From positions 4,759,501 to 4,823,500 of the forward strand of contig NZ_CP010429.1 of NCBI RefSeq assembly GCF_000974425.1: DNA of 64,000 nt. Reading direction: 5' to 3'. The stretch comes from Spirosoma radiotolerans. GTDB lineage: Bacteria; Bacteroidota; Bacteroidia; Cytophagales; Spirosomataceae. Positions 44,746 through 53,314 of this stretch are shown here, in pieces (within the stretch, counting starts at the first letter, position 1; the number at the start of each line of letters is the position of its first letter). Under the pieces are notes generated by a model. The model ran no database searches. It was not told the DNA's origin and saw only the letters and a program-made list of their open reading frames with translations. The translations under genes were made by a program, and so were the position numbers.

Positions 44746-45447
44746 ATGAAAACACTGCTTCTTTCATTACTTCTGGCCGCGATTACATGGAATTCAAGTC
44801 TGGCACAAGCCTGTATGGGCATGAATTTTAAGTCGGGAATGAGCTTCGAGTTGAGCCAGTTCAATGCTAAAGACAAGCCCATTGGCAAAATTAATTATCA
44901 GGTTAAAGATGTTCATAAAGAAGGCAGCTCGACGGTTATGGATATTACGGCTCAGGTAGAGGATGAAAAAGGGAAACAACGCCCACCTTACACCATTCAC
45001 TATACCTGTACGGGCGACGAACTGATAGCCGATATGTCGGGCATGATGCAGGCCATGCAGAACGGCGGCATGAAAGACATGGAAATGAAGCTAAAAACCA
45101 ACAAGCTCGTTTATCCAGGCAAGCTGAGTGTAGGTCAAAAATTGAGTGACGGCCAGATGGAGGTCGAAATGAACACAAGTGGCAACACAATGATGACGAT
45201 GAACATGATCATGGCAAATCGTCAGGTAGAAAGCCAGGCCCCATTGACAACACCCGCTGGCACGTTCAATGCCTACAAAATTTCGTCGGACATGAACATG
45301 GAAAACAGAGTAATGGGCATGCCGATTCGAAGCACCATGCATATTGTTAGCTACCGTACTGATAATCAGCTGTTCGACATAAAATCAGAGACGTACAATA
45401 AAAGCGGCAAGCTGATGGGCTACTCGCTGCTGACTAAAACGAACTGA
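44746..45447 (+). CDS. DUF3108-like (TapB family) exported protein
   Basis: The 233-residue protein has a signal peptide (LAAITWNSSLAQ) and a mature start ACMGMNFKSGMSFELSQF. Beta-strand rich sequence includes GKINYQVKDVHKEGSS, LVYPGKLSVGQKLSDGQMEV and APLTTPAGTFNAYKISSDM, the pattern of DUF3108/TapB-like periplasmic proteins. Methionines are frequent. The C-terminal part (SYRTDNQLFDIKSETYNKSGKLMGYS) matches the family closing strands. Function unknown; it stands between the prenyltransferase and MerC-like genes. Confidence 0.72.
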   Translation: MKTLLLSLLLAAITWNSSLAQACMGMNFKSGMSFELSQFNAKDKPIGKINYQVKDVHKEGSSTVMDITAQVEDEKGKQRPPYTIHYTCTGDELIADMSGMMQAMQNGGMKDMEMKLKTNKLVYPGKLSVGQKLSDGQMEVEMNTSGNTMMTMNMIMANRQVESQAPLTTPAGTFNAYKISSDMNMENRVMGMPIRSTMHIVSYRTDNQLFDIKSETYNKSGKLMGYSLLTKTN

Positions 45448-45585
45448 TTGACGGGAGCCAAATAGTGAGGCATGATTCGGCTGACATGCGGGCATCGTAC
45501 CTCACTATTTATAAGTGCAAAGCAGTTTACGCAACTTTGTTGCAAGAAAGTAAGTTAAGGGAGCGTACGTTTGCCCAAAGCATCG

Positions 45586-45593
45586 TACTTTTG
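45586..45593 (+). promoter_or_regulatory. candidate -7 element of the MerC-like gene
   Basis: TACTTTTG (TAnnTTTG) lies 9 bases before the ATG at 45603. A TTTG sits only 12 bases upstream, so the -33 partner is doubtful. A nearly leaderless message would result. Confidence 0.35.
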
Positions 45594-45602
45594 TGCGTGC
45601 TC

Positions 45603-45983
45603 ATGAAGATAGATACTCTCTCCCGCAAAGCTGACTATATTGGCATAACCGGTTCGGTGCTGTGCATTATTCACTGCCTGATCACTCCTATCCTGTTGCT
45701 AACTAGCTCCGTTTTTCAGAACTCAACGCTCCGCGTTGGCTATTTGAGTCTGGACTATGTATTTATCGGCGTAAACATCGTAGCCGTTTATTTCGCTACC
45801 CGACATTACGCGGCTCCGGCCATTAAAAAAAGTCTTTGGGGATTCTTAGCTCTCTTTACGGTTGCCCTTTTGCTGGAAGACGTAGCGCCCTTTTTCGAGT
45901 ACCTCGCCTACGCGGCATCCGCCGGTCTTGTCATCACGCACCTGATCAATATCAAACAGCACAGGCTGAATCATACGCATTAG
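45603..45983 (+). CDS. MerC-domain membrane protein
   Basis: A 126-residue protein with four hydrophobic helices. The family signature GSVLCIIHCLITPILLL places two cysteines (C-x3-C) in helix 1, and the C-terminus is His-rich (KQHRLNHTH). MerC proteins import mercuric ions in mer operons, but many chromosomal copies in Bacteroidota lie outside any mer operon, as here, and may carry other metals. The ATG at 45603 is chosen as it begins just before the first helix. Confidence 0.85.
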   Translation: MKIDTLSRKADYIGITGSVLCIIHCLITPILLLTSSVFQNSTLRVGYLSLDYVFIGVNIVAVYFATRHYAAPAIKKSLWGFLALFTVALLLEDVAPFFEYLAYAASAGLVITHLINIKQHRLNHTH

Positions 45984-45992
45984 TCTGAAGTT

Positions 45993-46094
45993 CCTGCGAG
46001 ATTTATATCATTCAGTTGATTGAACTGATTTTGCCAGGAGCAAAAGCTTATTGAAAAATCAGGATTTTCAGATGAATCACACAAATCCCGCAGG
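45993..46094. repeat. inverted repeat with central palindrome between convergent genes
   Basis: Arms 45993-46004 and 46083-46094 pair at 11 of 12 bases; inside, 46012-46017 and 46023-46028 form a 6-base stem. The A/T-rich interior has repeated TTTCAG/CTGA-type words. It lies between MerC and the cytochrome peroxidase gene and may be a terminator region or dispersed repeat. Confidence 0.4.
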
Positions 46095-46138
46095 GCCGCC
46101 TAGCGGTCAGAAATCAGTGTAATCAACTAAATCTGGGT

Positions 46139-47254
46139 TTAGTTTGCGCTGAATGCCCGGTTATTGATGAATGTATCATCGGTCAGGGTGCGCAGGAAGG
46201 CGATGACCTGTTTTTTTTCGGTGTCGGTCAGGGCAATGCCGAGCTGTCCGTTGGCTTTCAGGAGCGGATCGAGCGATGGGCTGTCCTTAACACCCGTTGT
46301 ATAATGGTTCAGCACCTGATCCAGCGTAGCAAAACGACCATCGTGCATGTAGGGAAACGTTTTCTCTACATTACGTAAACTAGGCACCTTGAACTTCAAT
46401 CGGTCGGCTTCGTTCAGCGTAATGGTGTATCTCCCCTGATCGTTTATGCCGTTACTGGCGGCTGGTAGCCCATTGTTACGGTAACTCTTGTCGGTGAATA
46501 AGTCGGTGGCATGACAGGCCGCACATTTTTGCTGAAACAAAGACAACCCCGCCAGTTCATCAGTACTCAGATCACCCCCAGCTTCTTTCCGCACATATTT
46601 GTCGTACCGTGAATCGGCCGAAACGAGGGTCAGTAAAAACTGCGAAATGGCTTTCAGAAAGCGCGCCGTCGTCACCGTGTCTGACCCAAAGGCTGCTTTG
46701 AACATCGGCGGATATTTCGGGCTTTTCTGGGCCCGGTTCAAAGCGTCCGAAAATTTCAAATCCATTTCTACTGGATTCTGGATTGGCGATATAGGCAACT
46801 CATCCAGGTTCGTAACGCCCCCATCCCAAAAGAACTCCCGGCTCCAGGCCAGATTTTGCAAGCCCGGTACATTACGCGTACCAAATTTTCCGCCAATGCC
46901 ATGACTAAGTGGGTGGTCGGAGTGGCCAAAGCCCGCAAACTGCTGGTGACAGAATCCGCAGCTAATGGTTGTGTCGCGCGAGAGGGCCGGATCGTAGAAC
47001 AAGGCCTTGCCCAGGGCTACCCCTTCGACAGTGAGTGGATTCTGGCTTAAATCGTAAGCGACATCGGGAAAATTAGCTGGCTTCCGAAACGCTACGGGGG
47101 TTGTTTGATACGTGATTCCTCCTGGCGTGGGCGGATTGGGCTCAGGCGTTGGTTCACCTCCCTTATTGGTTTGGCAGGCAATGGCCAGAACAAATAAACA
47201 GACGCTGGCCGTTAAGCCAACCCGCTTTAGCGATATCGTGCGTAACGAGCTCAT
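46139..47254 (-). CDS. di-heme cytochrome c peroxidase / MbnH-like (MauG family) lipoprotein
   Basis: A 371-residue lipoprotein (lipobox Cys27 in VLAIACQTN). The two covalent heme sites are CGFCH and CAACH, with axial ligand regions including GFGHSDHPLSHG and KTFPYMHDGRFATLDQVL. MauG/CcpA enzymes oxidise protein residues or reduce hydrogen peroxide. It overlaps the MbnP gene by four bases and is translated after it, matching the MbnP-MbnH arrangement in which the di-heme enzyme converts a Trp of MbnP to kynurenine for copper binding. The link is inference from family and order. Confidence 0.88.
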   Translation of the reverse strand: MSSLRTISLKRVGLTASVCLFVLAIACQTNKGGEPTPEPNPPTPGGITYQTTPVAFRKPANFPDVAYDLSQNPLTVEGVALGKALFYDPALSRDTTISCGFCHQQFAGFGHSDHPLSHGIGGKFGTRNVPGLQNLAWSREFFWDGGVTNLDELPISPIQNPVEMDLKFSDALNRAQKSPKYPPMFKAAFGSDTVTTARFLKAISQFLLTLVSADSRYDKYVRKEAGGDLSTDELAGLSLFQQKCAACHATDLFTDKSYRNNGLPAASNGINDQGRYTITLNEADRLKFKVPSLRNVEKTFPYMHDGRFATLDQVLNHYTTGVKDSPSLDPLLKANGQLGIALTDTEKKQVIAFLRTLTDDTFINNRAFSAN

Positions 47255-48066
47255 TGATTAGGCTGCAGACGGACGTAACTAAACATCTGTGCATAATTAT
47301 CCGCAATATTGGTTGAATATGCATCAAACATCACGGATGGATTTTGGGCAATACTCAACTTGGTTGAGCCATTGAAAAGCGCCAGTACATCCGTTTTTAG
47401 CTGCACGGATGGCGTCATAGTAGCTTGCACATTGGCTACGTCCGTTTTAAAGGGGACTGTAATCGTACGCAGGTTGTTGATTGTTTTCTTCCCGTTATAG
47501 CCACCGCCAAATCCGCCAATGTGGTAGTAAAATGCGTTATTCTGGGCGGCTGGCGCCACTGCTGATGTACCTTCCAGCTTTAGGAAGATATAGCCGGAGT
47601 TCCACTCCCAGTACATTCCGTCGTTGAGCCCCGGATCGAGCACACCCGTGCGCTTACTGATGTCTGCCAGGCTACGCAGGCTATCGACCCCAACGGTGAA
47701 GGTTATACCCGTATAATTGCCCGTCGGGATATTGGCCAGTGTGATGGTTTGTGAGGCTGGCTTTTCTTCCTGAATCAGGAAGTAACTGCTATCCTGCGGC
47801 ACTACGTAATCGTTGCCATCCTCTTTACGAAGGCGGATGTTACTCACAAAATAATTGAATTTGGTAACGGCAAACGACTCGCCAACGGCATTCTGATACG
47901 TGCCCGAACCAAGCGCCAGATCCGACGTGCCGGCTACGTTATCGAAAGATACGCGCAAACGACCCGTGGACACGGGATTTATAGATGGGTCGTTTGTATT
48001 ACAGGCAAAAACGGCCAGTCCTAAAGCGACACTGGCCAGCAACCCAACAGTAATGGTCTTTTTCAT
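47251..48066 (-). CDS. MbnP-family copper-binding-like protein
   Basis: A 271-residue lipoprotein (LAVFACNTND, Cys22). The MbnP core shows YQNAVGESFAVTKFNYFVSNIRL, SSYFLIQ, GNYTGITFTVGVDSLRS and LNDGMYWEWNSGYIFLKLEG. Tryptophans W153 and W155 in MYWEWNSG are candidates for the kynurenine precursor described in MbnP. The ATG at 48066 (MKKTITVGLLAS) is preferred to one at 48114, which adds 16 residues before the signal. First gene of a two-gene unit with a di-heme peroxidase; no methanobactin precursor or biosynthesis gene (mbnA, mbnB, mbnC) seen. Confidence 0.88.
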   Translation of the reverse strand: MKKTITVGLLASVALGLAVFACNTNDPSINPVSTGRLRVSFDNVAGTSDLALGSGTYQNAVGESFAVTKFNYFVSNIRLRKEDGNDYVVPQDSSYFLIQEEKPASQTITLANIPTGNYTGITFTVGVDSLRSLADISKRTGVLDPGLNDGMYWEWNSGYIFLKLEGTSAVAPAAQNNAFYYHIGGFGGGYNGKKTINNLRTITVPFKTDVANVQATMTPSVQLKTDVLALFNGSTKLSIAQNPSVMFDAYSTNIADNYAQMFSYVRLQPNQ

Positions 48067-48188
48067 AGCATGTACGTTGGCTATCTGTTCGTTTGACACC
48101 AGACAGGCGCGCAAGTTACTAACGAATAGAAGCTCAAAATCATGCAGTACCCAGTATTAAATATAGGTTAGAAGCTATTTTCAAGTAA

Positions 48189-48215
48189 AAAGGCCACCCG
48201 TTGAGGGTGGCCTTT
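48189..48215. terminator. intrinsic terminator after the TIM-barrel gene
   Basis: Perfect 11-base arms (48189-48199 and 48205-48215) around GTTGA, A-rich on the left. On the minus strand it lies just past the stop of the TIM-barrel gene and is followed by a T run. Confidence 0.8.
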
Positions 48216-48227
48216 CCGTTAGGAATT

Positions 48228-49073
48228 TTATAAACTTTTCAGATACGCTAAACTCTGTGGCACCTGCTGTTCGGCGGCCTTGCTTTCGTCTTCGATATAA
48301 AAGTGAGCAATTGAACTCTTGCGAGCGGCTTTCAAAACAGCAGGCCAATCAATTTGGCCCGTTCCCAGCACTACTGATTGTTCGTTGGCCATGCTTCCTT
48401 TATCACTGCGGGCAACACCTTTTTGAACGTCTTTCAGGTGAATGAGCCGAAACCGTTTGGGGTACTTGGTTAATAACGCAGCTGGGTCTTGTCCTGGCAA
48501 ATAGGTCCAGGTTACATCCATCTCATAGCCCACATACTCAGGGTTCGTTTCCTTCACCAGGTAATCGAACAGCGTACCGTTTTCATACGGTTGAAATTCA
48601 AACCCGTGATTGTGGTAGCAGAACATGATGCCTTTTTCGTGTGCTTTCTTGCCAAAGCGATTGAATACCTCAGCGGCTTTCTGCATCATCTCCAGTGTGG
48701 CAGCCGTCTTGTGCGGAATCGACCCAATACGGATGTACTGAACGCCCAGCGCCTGCGCATTTTGCAGGATTGAATCCGGCTTTTGATCAATGGCATCGTA
48801 GCTCACGCCATAACTACTGCACTTAAGTCCGCGCTGATCGAGGAGTGCACGAAGTTCAGGCGCCGTTTTGCCAAAAAGGCTCGAAAACTCAATATCCGTA
48901 ATACCCCAGGCTTTGATCTTATCTAACGTGCCGGGAACATCTTTACCAAAGCTATCACGCAGGGTATAGGAAACGATACCGGGCGTTTTCTGAACAAGTT
49001 TACCAAAAGGTTGCGCCTGAATAGTCCATGAACCAGCCAGAAATAGAATTGACAACAGGGTTTTACGTATCAT
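48228..49073 (-). CDS. exported sugar phosphate isomerase/epimerase
   Basis: A 281-residue protein with a signal peptide (LFLAGSWTIQAQ) and an AP-endonuclease-type TIM barrel. Motifs: GIVSYTLRDSF, WGITDIEFSSLFG, IMFCYHNHGFEFQP (metal site) and YVGYEMDVTWTYLPGQDP, FRLIHLKD, and C-terminal IAHFYIEDES. Related to inositol/xylose isomerase-like enzymes acting outside the cytoplasm. It is the second exported TIM barrel in the window (the other at 21.1 kb) but sits far from sugar-degradation genes. Substrate is unknown. Confidence 0.85.
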   Translation of the reverse strand: MIRKTLLSILFLAGSWTIQAQPFGKLVQKTPGIVSYTLRDSFGKDVPGTLDKIKAWGITDIEFSSLFGKTAPELRALLDQRGLKCSSYGVSYDAIDQKPDSILQNAQALGVQYIRIGSIPHKTAATLEMMQKAAEVFNRFGKKAHEKGIMFCYHNHGFEFQPYENGTLFDYLVKETNPEYVGYEMDVTWTYLPGQDPAALLTKYPKRFRLIHLKDVQKGVARSDKGSMANEQSVVLGTGQIDWPAVLKAARKSSIAHFYIEDESKAAEQQVPQSLAYLKSL

Positions 49074-49411
49074 GTCGAAAATAAGAAACGGGAATTAGTG
49101 AACTGGTTAGCTAAGTGAGTGACCTACCTACGAGTATCCAGTATGATTGACAGCACCCGGAAGCGTAGATTTAATACCACTAAGGAATTCCCGCTGCTGT
49201 TTCTACTTAATTTCATTTCTCTGCAAGGTCAATTTTTACCTTGCTTCTCCGCTCTTCCCTAGGCCAAACCGTACATTATAACGCGTTTGGTTCATTCGCT
49301 CAGTAATTCTCACCGTTCACTCAAAAGTTGTACAGGCAACCTACCATCTACCTTAACTTCCTGACCAGTAAAGCAAAAGCCTCATTATTTCAAAACCCCA
49401 ATCCCACAATT
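49074..49411. other. intergenic region between divergent genes
   Basis: About 340 bases between the TIM-barrel start and the DUF1059 start. A 7-base dyad with 8-base loop lies at 49224-49245. No gene or clear promoter was recognised. Confidence 0.35.
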
Positions 49412-49588
49412 ATGAAGACGTTACACTGCCGAGACGCTGGCTTCGATTGTGAAGCCGTAGTAAAAGCAACAACCGAAGAGGAAGTTTTAAACCAGGCGGC
49501 CGTACACGCTCAGACTGTTCATGGTGTCACGGTCACACCTGAACTAGCGGCTGGCATAAAAAGTCTGATTCGAGATGAACCAGCCTAA
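49412..49588 (+). CDS. DUF1059 small protein
   Basis: A 58-residue protein matching the DUF1059 pattern: MKTLHCRDAGFDCEAVVKATTEEEVL, then AVHAQTVHGVTVTPEL, with two cysteines (C6, C13) and two histidines spaced like a metal site. No function is known for the family. ATG at 49412 starts it; a longer frame from 49328 has no family match. Downstream is a separate lipoprotein gene. Confidence 0.85.
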   Translation: MKTLHCRDAGFDCEAVVKATTEEEVLNQAAVHAQTVHGVTVTPELAAGIKSLIRDEPA

Positions 49589-49711
49589 AAACTAACTCAT
49601 TCGTAGTATTCACCCCTCTTAATTATTTGCGCTAGGTCCTATCGCCAGGTTGTTTTCCATTACCTGGAAAGAGCGTAGTGCAGTCTATCCTCTCTCAACC
49701 ATTCCTTTGTT

Positions 49712-50734
49712 ATGAAGCGCAAAGTAGGGCTATACACCAGCCTGGTGTCTATACTTTTCATTACCAGTTGCCAGGATCATCGCATACCGGCTTCTCCAGA
49801 CCCCACGTTCGCGGTCGTTCCACTAACGACAGGCCTAGCGGCTCCCATTAGTGTAGAGACGGATGCAAGTGGGCGTATTTTTGTCGCCGAGCAAGGTACC
49901 GGCAACAATGATGGCTCCGTATCTGAAATTACACCGGACGGCAAGAAGCATCCAATTGTTACGGGCATCTATTCCCAAACCAATAACACAGGCGACCTCG
50001 ATGCTGTCGATCATTTGCTGGTTGCCGATGGAATGCTTTACTTCTTAAATCCTAAAGGACTTTGTAAAGTCAACCTCGCAACATATAAAACCGATGTAAC
50101 GCCCACCATACCGTTTTCCAGCCTGGTACCCGAAAACATCCAAAAATTTGTCATCGACTACAGTTTTACAAACGATACCGGCGAATCACACCTGTACAAT
50201 TTAACCCTTGGCCCCGATGGTGCGCTTTACATTACCGACGCAGCTGCAAACGCCATCGTCCGCCGATCGAAAACCGGTGAGTTGAGCATAGTAACAGACG
50301 TACCGGGTATTGTCAATCCAAATCCGTCGGGTCCTCCTCCTGGCCCACCGTTCATTCAATCGGTGCCTACATGCATCACCTACGACGGTCGCCAGTTTCT
50401 GATTAGCACCCTGTTGGGTTTCCCTTTTCCGGCTGGTAAGGCAATTGTTTATCAGATGGACCTGACAGGAAAACTTAGTATTTATCAGCAAGCGTTCAAC
50501 AGCCTGGTCGACGTGGAGAACGATGGCAACGGCAAACCGCTGGTACTCGAATATGCGGTATTTGGGCCAATGGGTTTCACGCCAAAAACGGGCCGTTTAC
50601 TGCGGGCCAACGGAACAGGCAGCACTGTTTTACTCGATAAACTGAACCTGCCAACCGATTTGAAATTGACTAACAGCCATACGGCCTATATAACCAGTAT
50701 GGGCGACGGAGCATTGTTAAAAGTCACCTTTTAA
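49712..50734 (+). CDS. ScyD/ScyE-like beta-propeller lipoprotein
   Basis: A 340-residue lipoprotein (lipobox LFITSC, Cys near 20) with the ScyD/ScyE start VVPLTTGLAAPISVETDASGRIFVAEQGTGNNDG, then NHL/SGL-type blades YNLTLGPDGALYITDAAANAIVR and AYITSMGDGALLKVTF. Propellers of this family bind or act on extracellular small molecules; ScyD/E in cyanobacteria aid scytonemin production, not expected here. Placed in the periplasm or outer surface. No operon partner. Confidence 0.8.
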   Translation: MKRKVGLYTSLVSILFITSCQDHRIPASPDPTFAVVPLTTGLAAPISVETDASGRIFVAEQGTGNNDGSVSEITPDGKKHPIVTGIYSQTNNTGDLDAVDHLLVADGMLYFLNPKGLCKVNLATYKTDVTPTIPFSSLVPENIQKFVIDYSFTNDTGESHLYNLTLGPDGALYITDAAANAIVRRSKTGELSIVTDVPGIVNPNPSGPPPGPPFIQSVPTCITYDGRQFLISTLLGFPFPAGKAIVYQMDLTGKLSIYQQAFNSLVDVENDGNGKPLVLEYAVFGPMGFTPKTGRLLRANGTGSTVLLDKLNLPTDLKLTNSHTAYITSMGDGALLKVTF

Positions 50735-50750
50735 GGAAGCAGGTTTGGGA

Positions 50751-50817
50751 TGAACGTTGACAAAGCTGGTGACTCTGATGACCAACAAAATACAGTCCCC
50801 AGTTTTGTCAACGTTCA
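50751..50817. terminator. 24-bp near-perfect inverted repeat
   Basis: Arms 50751-50774 and 50794-50817 pair at 22 of 24 positions around 19 bases, starting 17 bases after the propeller gene. It would end that transcript; the convergent hydrolase ends at 50946. Confidence 0.65.
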
Positions 50818-50945
50818 GCTCAAGTACATAAATGATTGGTTTAAAGCAGTATATATTATTTCCGAAAAGTTTTTTTGTCATGCTGGCCGGTCCGCTGGTG
50901 CGGAAGGAAGCATGAAAAAAAATGCTAAATGTACTACTTAAAGAC

Positions 50946-52250
50946 CTAAGGCTTCAGGGCATGGCGCATTTCCAGGCCGACAGACATTCGGGGTTTGAAG
51001 CCCGTCCAGGGTCCGCCAGCGTCTGTTTCGGGGAGATTTAGATACTTCGCGTAATCCATTTTTTTGAGGTGTATGCCCAAAAATGCCGTCACAAAGTGTT
51101 GGTTGATGTTATTGATTCGGTGTTCGTTCCAGGCTGGTTCGGCATAATGCATGTATTCATCAGGCGATACACCGGGTTGTAAGGAGGCTATTGGTGGAGG
51201 ATTGGGAGCCACATTGTGCCGGGCATTGACGTAGGTCAACAAATAACGATCCGCGTTGACGGCACCATCGTAAATAGCTTTTATGCCTTTTTCGTAACCC
51301 GATACATCGTCTTTACTACCCGCCACAAATAACGTGGGTAAAGTTAACCCCGCCAGTCCGGCAGCATCCCAAAAACCCCGTTCCATGCCCCAGGGCGCAA
51401 AGGCAACGACCGCTTTTATACGCGGGTCCAGAGATGCCTTATACGCTGGGGAGTCCATCGCCCGAACCTCAAGAGCCGTACTACCTCCGGCAAGCTGGCC
51501 GAATAGCTTGACGGCCTGCGGGCTGTAACCCGCTCCTACGGCATTGAGTGCCCCATAGCCACCCATCGAGTAGCCAACCAGGGCCGTATTATCGGCATTC
51601 AGCAACCCGGCCACAAAAGTATTGCTGCTCTTTGCACTTAGCCGGGCCATTTCGTTCAGCACAAACAGATCATCGAGTGCCCGGTTCATCAGGGTACTGG
51701 GAAATCCGGCGGCATCGCTGTAGGTCGATTCCGTATGGTCGATGGCAACGACCACATAGCCTTTCGAAGCCAGATTTTCGGTCAGGTAGGTAAGCAGCAG
51801 CCGTGAGCCAAGGTAACCGTGTGAGACGATAACCAATGGATAGGCTCCTCCGCTGACATCTGGTTCAGCATCACGACTGGCCCGCCCCATGAATGTGAAT
51901 GGAATAAGCGGACGTTTAGGATCATTGGACCGGCCCAGCACCGATTCGTACGTAACCATAGCCGGTTTACTGGCCGAAATACGAGCCGGATACCAGATTT
52001 CAAGGGTAAGGGAACGGTCGTATAGCGGGTGCTTGCCCTCTTTCATGTGCAGCACATCGACCTGGTCTTTATGAACCACTTTCAGGGTGCGCACGCCAAC
52101 GCCGTAAGTACCACGGCCCGACAGCTCGGGCGAATTAGGCAATAGATCACCATTGACAAAGGTATTGTCAGGAGTTTGAGCGATGGTATGGCAGGCCGCT
52201 CCCAGCGTAAAGAGCAGGAGAAACAGGTAACGAATAGACGTTAATTTCAC
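50946..52250 (-). CDS. exported alpha/beta hydrolase (dienelactone hydrolase / PAF-acetylhydrolase-like)
   Basis: About 434 residues with a signal peptide (YLFLLLFTLGAACHTIAQ) and an alpha/beta-hydrolase domain. The nucleophile elbow is GYSMGG, preceded by PLVIVSHGYLGSRLLLTYL; late histidine candidates include NARHNV. It resembles PAF-acetylhydrolase/chlorophyllase-like esterases. A GTG at 52250 puts the signal peptide at the N-terminus; an ATG at 52343 adds 31 residues before it and lies next to the divergent thiamin operon promoter. Start is uncertain. Substrate unknown. Confidence 0.78.
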   Translation of the reverse strand: MKLTSIRYLFLLLFTLGAACHTIAQTPDNTFVNGDLLPNSPELSGRGTYGVGVRTLKVVHKDQVDVLHMKEGKHPLYDRSLTLEIWYPARISASKPAMVTYESVLGRSNDPKRPLIPFTFMGRASRDAEPDVSGGAYPLVIVSHGYLGSRLLLTYLTENLASKGYVVVAIDHTESTYSDAAGFPSTLMNRALDDLFVLNEMARLSAKSSNTFVAGLLNADNTALVGYSMGGYGALNAVGAGYSPQAVKLFGQLAGGSTALEVRAMDSPAYKASLDPRIKAVVAFAPWGMERGFWDAAGLAGLTLPTLFVAGSKDDVSGYEKGIKAIYDGAVNADRYLLTYVNARHNVAPNPPPIASLQPGVSPDEYMHYAEPAWNEHRINNINQHFVTAFLGIHLKKMDYAKYLNLPETDAGGPWTGFKPRMSVGLEMRHALKP

Positions 52251-52350
52251 AGAATATACGAATAGAAATGTTGTCCGTAAAGCTATCCCAAACTTTCTAA
52301 AGTCAGCAGATGGTGATGCATTTTTTACAATTTCGTAACTCATTATCCGC

Positions 52351-52358
52351 TACCTTTG
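52351..52358 (+). promoter_or_regulatory. -7 element of the thiamin operon
   Basis: TACCTTTG matches TAnnTTTG. TTTC at 52331-52334, 16 bases upstream, is a weak -33. Transcription would start close to the first base of the TPP riboswitch (about 52364). Confidence 0.45.
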
Positions 52359-52363
52359 CCAGA

Positions 52364-52481
52364 CAACTTTAGGGGTGTCAGTTCCTGATTGAACTGACTG
52401 AGAGAATACCCTCACTACCTGATGCAGCTTGTACTGCCGTAGGGAAAAGTTACCGAGATGCGCTCCGCTCTCCTAAAGTTG
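52364..52481 (+). promoter_or_regulatory. TPP (THI-box) riboswitch
   Basis: The conserved TPP aptamer elements are in order: GGGGTG near 52372, CTGAGAGAATACCC near 52398-52412, CCTGATGCAG near 52418-52427 and the 3' TAGGGAA near 52440-52446. The P1 strand near 52366-52371 pairs with 52446-52451. The same 5' strand, extended to 52364-52373, can alternatively pair perfectly with 52472-52481, a 10-base competitor downstream. It precedes thiM by 26 bases and controls the thi operon, lowering expression when thiamin pyrophosphate is bound. Confidence 0.92.
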
Positions 52482-52507
52482 CTGTTTACTAAACGATTAA
52501 CAGCAAT

Positions 52508-53314
52508 ATGACCCAATCTCCTCAATCAATCTGGACCGACGTTGAGCGTATTCGCGCTCAGGCCCCGCTTATTCATAACATTACCAATTTCGTGGTCATG
52601 AACAATACCGCCAATGCGCTACTAGCTTTAGGAGCCTCACCCGCCATGGTGCATGCCCCCGAAGAAGTCGAAGATTTTATTGATATTTCCTCGGCCCTGG
52701 TCGTCAATATCGGCACGCTGGATGCAACGTTCGTGGCGGGTATGCGACTGGCCATGCGTAAGGCCAGAACCTTAGGCAAACCCATCGTTTTCGATCCGGT
52801 TGGCGTGGGCGCTACCGCCTACCGCAATCAGATTAGTGAAGAACTACTGACTGTGGCGGCACCGGATGTGATTCGGGGAAATGCCTCTGAAATTATGGCG
52901 CTGGCGGGCCTTAACGCCCAAACCAAAGGCGTCGACAGCCTGTACGGCTCCGAAGCGGCCATTGACGCGGCCCGCAGGCTAAGCTCCGTTTGGGGAAGCG
53001 TGGTGGTCATCAGTGGCGAAAAAGACTATATCATTCATGGCGATAAAACAGCCGTGGTTGCCAACGGACATCCTCTGATGACCAAAGTAACCGGCATGGG
53101 TTGCACGGCCACTGCCCTGACGGGTGCTTTTGCTGCCGTCAACGCCGATTATTTCCTGGCGGCTACGCACGCCATGGCCGTTATGGGCATTGCGGGGGAA
53201 CTGGCGGTCGCTAAAAAATCGTCGCCGGGTAGCCTGCAGGTCAACTTTCTGGATACCTTATATGAGTTGACTGAAACGAGTATCAGCAATCGCCTTCAAC
53301 TGACTGAAGCGTGA
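52508..53314 (+). CDS. thiM: hydroxyethylthiazole kinase
   Basis: This 268-residue kinase phosphorylates 4-methyl-5-hydroxyethylthiazole for thiamin salvage. Key phrases: PLIHNITNFVVMNNTANALLALGASPAM, VFDPVGVGATAYR, VIRGNASEIMAL and VTGMGCTATALTGAFAAV, which hold the substrate and ATP sites. First gene after the TPP riboswitch; its stop overlaps the GTG start of thiE by three bases. No thiC, thiG or thiH is linked, so the operon serves salvage. Confidence 0.96.
   Translation: MTQSPQSIWTDVERIRAQAPLIHNITNFVVMNNTANALLALGASPAMVHAPEEVEDFIDISSALVVNIGTLDATFVAGMRLAMRKARTLGKPIVFDPVGVGATAYRNQISEELLTVAAPDVIRGNASEIMALAGLNAQTKGVDSLYGSEAAIDAARRLSSVWGSVVVISGEKDYIIHGDKTAVVANGHPLMTKVTGMGCTATALTGAFAAVNADYFLAATHAMAVMGIAGELAVAKKSSPGSLQVNFLDTLYELTETSISNRLQLTEA

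Noticed and set aside
45603-45983. Mercury resistance operon
   Set aside because: MerC is alone; no merA, merR, merT or merP gene is adjacent.
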